A DNA stretch of 20,395 bases, from the NCBI GenBank assembly GCA_900557045.1, contig USQY01000030.1, positions 1-20,395 of the forward strand, written 5' to 3'. Made by a program: the position numbers and the translations under genes. The notes under the pieces are model-generated. The model was not told where the DNA came from. It was given only the letters and a program-made list of their open reading frames with translations, and did no database searches. Positions 17,809-20,395 of the stretch are shown piece after piece. The stretch's first letter is position 1. Every line of letters begins with the position of its first letter. This DNA comes from an uncultured Clostridium sp. (GTDB taxonomy: Bacteria > Bacillota > Clostridia > TANB77 > CAG-508).

Positions 17809-17980
17809 AGAAATACGAAAGTAAAGAAACACGAAAGTAAAGAAATACGAAAGTAAAGAAACACAAAAGTAAAGAAATACGAAAGTAAACAAATACAAAA
17901 GTAAAGAAATACGAAAGTAAAGAAATACAAATGCAAAAAAATACGAAAGTAAAGAAATACGAATGCAAATGAATACGAAT
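17805..17980 (+). repeat. Tandem array of eleven 16-bp units overlapping the stop codon
   Basis: Units of GTAAAGAAATACGAAA run head to tail without spacers from 17805 to 17980: 11 copies, with changes mostly at positions 9, 12 and 16. The stop TAA (17806-17808) of the 12-kb gene is part of the first unit. Among units 1-8 the odd ones keep TACGAAA while the even ones vary (CACGAAA, CACAAAA, TACAAAA, TACAAAT), hinting at a 32-bp dimer history. Because 16 is not a multiple of 3, the TAA in each unit falls in a rotating frame. Function is unknown. Confidence 0.95.
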
Positions 17981-17989
17981 ATAATGTTA

Positions 17990-18031
17990 GCAAAAATCAC
18001 CAAGAACGATTAGGCTCTTGGTGATTTTTGC
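17990..18031 (+). terminator. Strong hairpin terminator, probably bidirectional
   Basis: GCAAAAATCACCAAGA (17990-18005) and TCTTGGTGATTTTTGC (18016-18031) form a perfect 16-bp stem with a ten-base loop. The T run is part of the 3' arm, and the A run of the 5' arm gives the same arrangement on the other strand. It ends the transcript of the 12-kb gene just after the tandem array. Confidence 0.88.
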
Positions 18032-18420
18032 ACCATAAGTAAATTAAAATATGAATAATTTCATAACAAATAAAGTTTTTGTAATGTCAAGTAAAAAAGT
18101 AAATGCAAATTTGTAAAATATATGCAAGTTGTAATACAAAGGTGTGTAATTATAAAAAAACTAAGTGGGTAATAATAAAAAAATTAATAGACTATTGCAA
18201 AAATCAGTTAAGATATAATAAAATAGAAATATAAAGATTTTAAGTGTTAAATAAAAGTAAAACGAAAATACAATAAATATATATAAAATGATTATTAAGA
18301 ATTAATTATTTATCGGATTTATGGGCTATAAATTAATTAAGCAGTGTGGTATTAACCAGTTTAGGCTATAGTGAAATAAAGAAAATTCACAGTACTAAAT
18401 ATATTATACAAAATTTAATA
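18032..18420 (+). other. Non-coding leader region of the 183-residue gene
   Basis: No supported gene lies here. A perfect -10 hexamer TATAAT sits at 18214-18219; the nearest TTGCAA (18195-18200) is only 13 bp away, so the -35 is uncertain. The segment 18313-18372 is richer in G than its surroundings and holds GGCTATA twice, 40 bp apart (18324-18330 and 18364-18370), plus a small TGGT/ACCA inverted repeat (18347-18358). The string AATACAATAAATATATAT at 18267-18284 recurs after the TasA-like gene. No known riboswitch consensus was recognised. Confidence 0.5.
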
Positions 18421-18481
18421 GAAGGGAGAAATAATCCAATCATATATATAATATTTTTGTAATTGGGTTATATGTGTAGTA
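18421..18481 (+). promoter_or_regulatory. Possible split ribosome-binding site with intervening hairpin
   Basis: A good Shine-Dalgarno, GAAGGGAG (18421-18428), lies 53 bases before the ATG at 18482, too far for direct use, and there is no purine-rich site nearer. Between them ATAATCCAAT (18431-18440) pairs with ATTGGGTTAT (18462-18471): ten pairs, one G-U. Folding this stem leaves about 12 unpaired bases between Shine-Dalgarno and ATG. Phage T4 genes with hairpin-split sites are the known parallel; use here is inferred. Confidence 0.45.
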
Positions 18482-19033
18482 ATGAAAAAGAAAAAATTTA
18501 GTAGGAAAAACAAAGACAAGAAAGTAAATACTATCATAGAAATACGCAAGGAAATGTTGCAAATATTGCATAATTTATCAGAAAATTTAGATAGGGAATT
18601 GTTTACTTCTACACAAAGGAATACTATAAAAGCAGAAATACGCGAAATAGCAGAGATGATAAGGGATAAAGATAAATTAATGAAAAGAGTGGAAAATCTT
18701 GGTCCAATAAGTAGAAGTGAAAGGGTAATAGATAATAATTTGATAGAACAAACAAGAAAAAACGTAATTTCATTGTTACATAAAAAAAGAAAAAGTATTG
18801 TTGCTACACAATATGATTTAGAAGAACTAGAGATTGTTGATAATGAGTTAACAGATGCTGAAAAATTAATATTTGAAAAAGATAGAATTGTTAATAAACT
18901 AATTAATAGAAATCATGAAGATGAAAAAGAAAATGTACATATAAGAAAATATTTTAATATACCAGAGGAGGAACCAAAGATTAACCCTCATTTACAAAGA
19001 TATTTTAAGGTAGATAAAGAGTTGACATTATAA
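18482..19033 (+). CDS. Small basic helical protein, function unknown
   Basis: 183 residues, not recognised. The N-terminus is strongly basic (MKKKKFSRKNKDKK) with no signal peptide or membrane segment, so it is probably cytoplasmic and might contact nucleic acid or other polyanions. Residues about 17-75 and 90-150 are rich in Glu, Lys, Leu and Ile with heptad-like spacing, suggesting long helices or coiled coils. Near the C-terminus IRKYFNIP (about 153-160) and LQRYFKVD (about 171-178) look like two copies of one short motif separated by a Glu/Pro-rich linker. The ATG at 18482 is the only canonical start in its frame near the leader: the frame is closed upstream at 18449-18451, and a later Met (residue 25) lacks a better site. 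It lies between two surface-protein genes, so a role in their control or export is possible but unproven. Confidence 0.75.
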   Translation: MKKKKFSRKNKDKKVNTIIEIRKEMLQILHNLSENLDRELFTSTQRNTIKAEIREIAEMIRDKDKLMKRVENLGPISRSERVIDNNLIEQTRKNVISLLHKKRKSIVATQYDLEELEIVDNELTDAEKLIFEKDRIVNKLINRNHEDEKENVHIRKYFNIPEEEPKINPHLQRYFKVDKELTL

Positions 19034-19119
19034 TAGGTTTTAATATAAAACTCGTCAAGTGAAAGGTTGAAGGCAATTATGTAATAACATAAAAACTCAT
19101 GTAAACACCTTAAAAAATA
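19034..19119 (+). other. Intergenic segment with a small inverted repeat
   Basis: TTATGT (19077-19082) and ACATAA (19087-19092) form a six-base stem with an AATA loop. No T-rich terminator is apparent after the 183-residue gene, so some read-through into the TasA-like gene is possible. CTCGTCA at 19051-19057 differs at one base from a reverse-strand Spo0A box (TTCGTCA); too weak to call. Confidence 0.3.
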
Positions 19120-19148
19120 TTGCAACAAAAAAATATATAGGGTATAAT
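19120..19148 (+). promoter_or_regulatory. Sigma-A promoter of the TasA-like gene
   Basis: TTGCAA (19120-19125) and a perfect TATAAT (19143-19148) are separated by exactly 17 bp. The -10 ends 38 bp before the start codon. This is the best promoter match in the window and indicates that the TasA-like gene has its own transcript. Confidence 0.7.
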
Positions 19149-19167
19149 AAATATATATTAACAAATG

Positions 19168-19176
19168 AAAAGGAGG
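19168..19176 (+). promoter_or_regulatory. Strong Shine-Dalgarno of the TasA-like gene
   Basis: AAAAGGAGG ends ten bases before the ATG at 19187 and is nearly a full anti-Shine-Dalgarno complement. It fixes the start codon and suggests high expression, as expected of a structural matrix protein. Confidence 0.85.
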
Positions 19177-19186
19177 ATAATGTAGA

Positions 19187-19912
19187 ATGAGCAAAAAAAA
19201 GAAATATACAATAATAGCAATAATAGTATTATTATCATTTGCAATAATTGGAATAGTATATGCGCTATTAAGTGACAATGTAGAACTTAGAAATAAAATT
19301 AAAGTAGGTTCTGTAAAAATAGAAAATTTAAATTTAAAATTGAAAAATTTAAAAGGTGAAGATGTTAATTCATTAGTTCCAGCAGATATAAACACATTAT
19401 CATGGACAACAAAGAACATAGGAACTTCAGGAGTATTAACTAGACATAACTTAGAGATATATTGGACTGATGAAACAGATGAAAATGCTAATACTATGCT
19501 ATATATGTACCCTGCAAATATGACAAATGAAGCAATATTAGCAGATTACGAAAAAGGTGATAAATCAGAATATATTATAAAAACTGAAAAAGTATCTAGA
19601 GAAGTAAATGGAAAAACACAATATGGAATTAAATATCAATTTGTAGGTGATGCATTAGATGGCACATCTATGAAAAATATAAGTAAAGAAGTTAATTACA
19701 ATATATCAAAAGAAAGTGTTATAGATAAAAATATTTCAACAGATGATTCAAATGCAACAATTGATGAAATAGCATACAAAATTTTATTAAGCCCAAAAAC
19801 AAGTTACTTATATCAAGGCAATAAAATACATGTAAAAGTAATAACAGAAGCAATGCAATACACAGAAGATGGTAGTGAAAATTGGAAAATTGCGGATATA
19901 CAAGAAATTTAA
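19187..19912 (+). CDS. TasA/CalY-like secreted protein with SipW-type signal peptide
   Basis: Probable extracellular matrix or fibre protein of the TasA/camelysin group. In Bacillus these are processed by the signal peptidase SipW and build biofilm fibres. The 241-residue product starts MSKKKK, has a hydrophobic segment at about 8-27 and then YALLSD and LRNKIKVGSVKI, the pattern of SipW-dependent precursors. Residues about 65-95 read VPADINTLSWTTKNIGTSG followed by V-L-T-R-H and L-E-I-Y-W, matching the [PG]-D-...-N-x-G-T-s-x-[LV]-x-R stretch of the family. The length is close to that of TasA (261 residues). Family assignment is by motif memory. No sipW or tapA is in the window; fibre formation and enzymatic activity are untested, and the old camelysin protease label should not be assumed. 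It has its own promoter and a strong Shine-Dalgarno. Confidence 0.8.
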   Translation: MSKKKKYTIIAIIVLLSFAIIGIVYALLSDNVELRNKIKVGSVKIENLNLKLKNLKGEDVNSLVPADINTLSWTTKNIGTSGVLTRHNLEIYWTDETDENANTMLYMYPANMTNEAILADYEKGDKSEYIIKTEKVSREVNGKTQYGIKYQFVGDALDGTSMKNISKEVNYNISKESVIDKNISTDDSNATIDEIAYKILLSPKTSYLYQGNKIHVKVITEAMQYTEDGSENWKIADIQEI

Positions 19913-19923
19913 AATATGTAAGA

Positions 19924-19965
19924 AATACGATAAATATATATGTAATAAATACAATAAATATATGC
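19924..19965 (+). repeat. Two copies of an 18-bp AT-rich intergenic repeat
   Basis: AATACGATAAATATATAT (19924-19941) and AATACAATAAATATATGC (19948-19965) lie 24 bp apart, and a third copy, AATACAATAAATATATAT, is at 18267-18284 upstream of the 183-residue gene. The second copy contains the proposed ATG of the last gene. All are intergenic. Low base complexity makes chance a real alternative. Confidence 0.5.
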
Positions 19966-20395
19966 TAAAGCTTATAAGAAATCCTAAGTGTAAATTAAAA
20001 ACATTTGATAGAATAAAAGATTTTGATATATACACATATTTTTTACCAAATATAAGAGATTATATGTTTTGGACATTTGGATTATCAACTCAAAAAATAA
20101 ATGAACTTCAAAATATGGAAGGCAAGATGCAAAGTGCAATACTTTCAAAATATCCTTGTACAATTTTTGAATATGAATTAGAGAAAAATATACAAGGAAA
20201 AGTAGGAGAACAGAGCGGTATATTTTTTGATATTTTAAAAATGGAGATTATTTGCTTTAATACAGGTATATGCTTTTTAACATTTAAAACTGTTTTAAAT
20301 GGAGAAAACAATTTAGATGACGTAGTGAATTTTAATTATAAATTCAGAGATATAAACTCAAATTTATCACAGCTAAGAGAATATGAAAACATACG
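19962..20395 (+). CDS. Unrecognised protein, N-terminal part (cut by right edge)
   Basis: The frame from the ATG at 19962 stays open for 144 codons to the end of the window, so the gene continues outside. The product begins MLKLIRNPKCKLKTFDRIKD and includes FLPNIRDYMFWTFGL, CTIFEYELEKNIQGK, FFDILKMEIICFNTGICFL and NFNYKFRDINSNLSQL. It has no signal peptide and no clear membrane segment in the visible part. Aromatic residues, regular alternation and lack of low complexity argue that it is a real gene. I do not recognise the family with confidence. The start is uncertain: no Shine-Dalgarno precedes it, and the frame is open back into the end of the TasA-like gene without another ATG. The next in-frame Met is residue 35. 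Confidence 0.75.
   Translation, partial: MLKLIRNPKCKLKTFDRIKDFDIYTYFLPNIRDYMFWTFGLSTQKINELQNMEGKMQSAILSKYPCTIFEYELEKNIQGKVGEQSGIFFDILKMEIICFNTGICFLTFKTVLNGENNLDDVVNFNYKFRDINSNLSQLREYENI

Noticed and set aside
17805..17980. CRISPR array
   Set aside because: Units are directly adjacent, only 16 bp long and without unique spacers; no cas gene is present.
17628..18003. Three overlapping reverse-strand open frames with a repeating Phe/Leu/Tyr-rich peptide
   Set aside because: They are the complement of the 16-bp array, whose reverse strand has no stop in any frame; the 16-residue periodic peptide is a by-product of the repeat.
18313..18372. Known riboswitch in the leader
   Set aside because: I compared it from memory with c-di-GMP, TPP, cobalamin and M-box consensus features and found no convincing match.
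18472..18501. Short leader peptide ATG TGT AGT overlapping the start of the 183-residue gene
   Set aside because: Nine codons with no close Shine-Dalgarno; possible translational coupling but not enough support to annotate.
18988..19419. Reverse-strand open frame spanning the end of the 183-residue gene and start of the TasA-like gene
   Set aside because: It runs through a clear forward promoter, Shine-Dalgarno and two forward genes; its Phe/Ile/Tyr-rich peptide is typical of antisense AT-rich sequence.
20108..20311. Reverse-strand open frame at the right edge
   Set aside because: It lies inside the longer forward frame 19962-20395, whose composition looks like a real protein, and it lacks initiation signals.

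Overview
The window is very AT-rich, with A-ending codons dominating and standard TAA/TAG stops. It encodes enormous surface proteins built from Gram-positive modules: Cna-B/SpaA, DUF11-like isopeptide domains, MucBP and GLUG beta-helices. It also encodes a TasA-like protein with a SipW-type signal. This fits an anaerobic low-GC Firmicute, probably an uncultured gut-type Clostridia lineage. That placement is an inference from gene style; no rRNA, tRNA or marker gene is present.

Layout, all on the + strand. (1) 3-5462: the 3' part of a giant cell-surface protein, cut by the left edge. Its open frame runs off the window start, so the GTG at 57 is not a real start. (2) 5463-5787: a strong terminator, a weaker stem-loop, a hairpin holding a perfect Spo0A-box sequence, and a probable promoter. 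(3) 5788-17808: a complete 4006-residue surface protein with hydrophobic segments at both ends. (4) 17805-17980: eleven tandem copies of a 16-bp unit, the first of which supplies the stop codon, followed by a 16-bp perfect-stem terminator. (5) 18032-18481: a non-coding leader with a possible split ribosome-binding site. (6) 18482-19033: a small basic, helical protein of unknown function. (7) 19187-19912: a TasA/CalY-like secreted protein with a good promoter and Shine-Dalgarno. (8) 19962 to the end: the 5' part of an unrecognised gene that continues past the right edge.

How the genes may work together (inference): the window looks like a cell-surface and matrix locus. Two giant adhesin-like proteins share the same membrane-proximal isopeptide domain and the same unusual end, a [VI]-[RK]-T-G tetrapeptide before the last membrane helix with no canonical LPXTG. 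A TasA-like fibre or matrix candidate lies 1.4 kb downstream. A Spo0A-box upstream of the 12-kb gene would link it to the same stationary-phase/biofilm regulation that controls tasA in Bacillus.

The most unusual structures are: Cna-B domains that appear to host whole guest domains (two beta-helices and one beta-sandwich) before their closing strand; the 11 x 16-bp array fused to a stop codon; and the hairpin between Shine-Dalgarno and AUG of the 183-residue gene.
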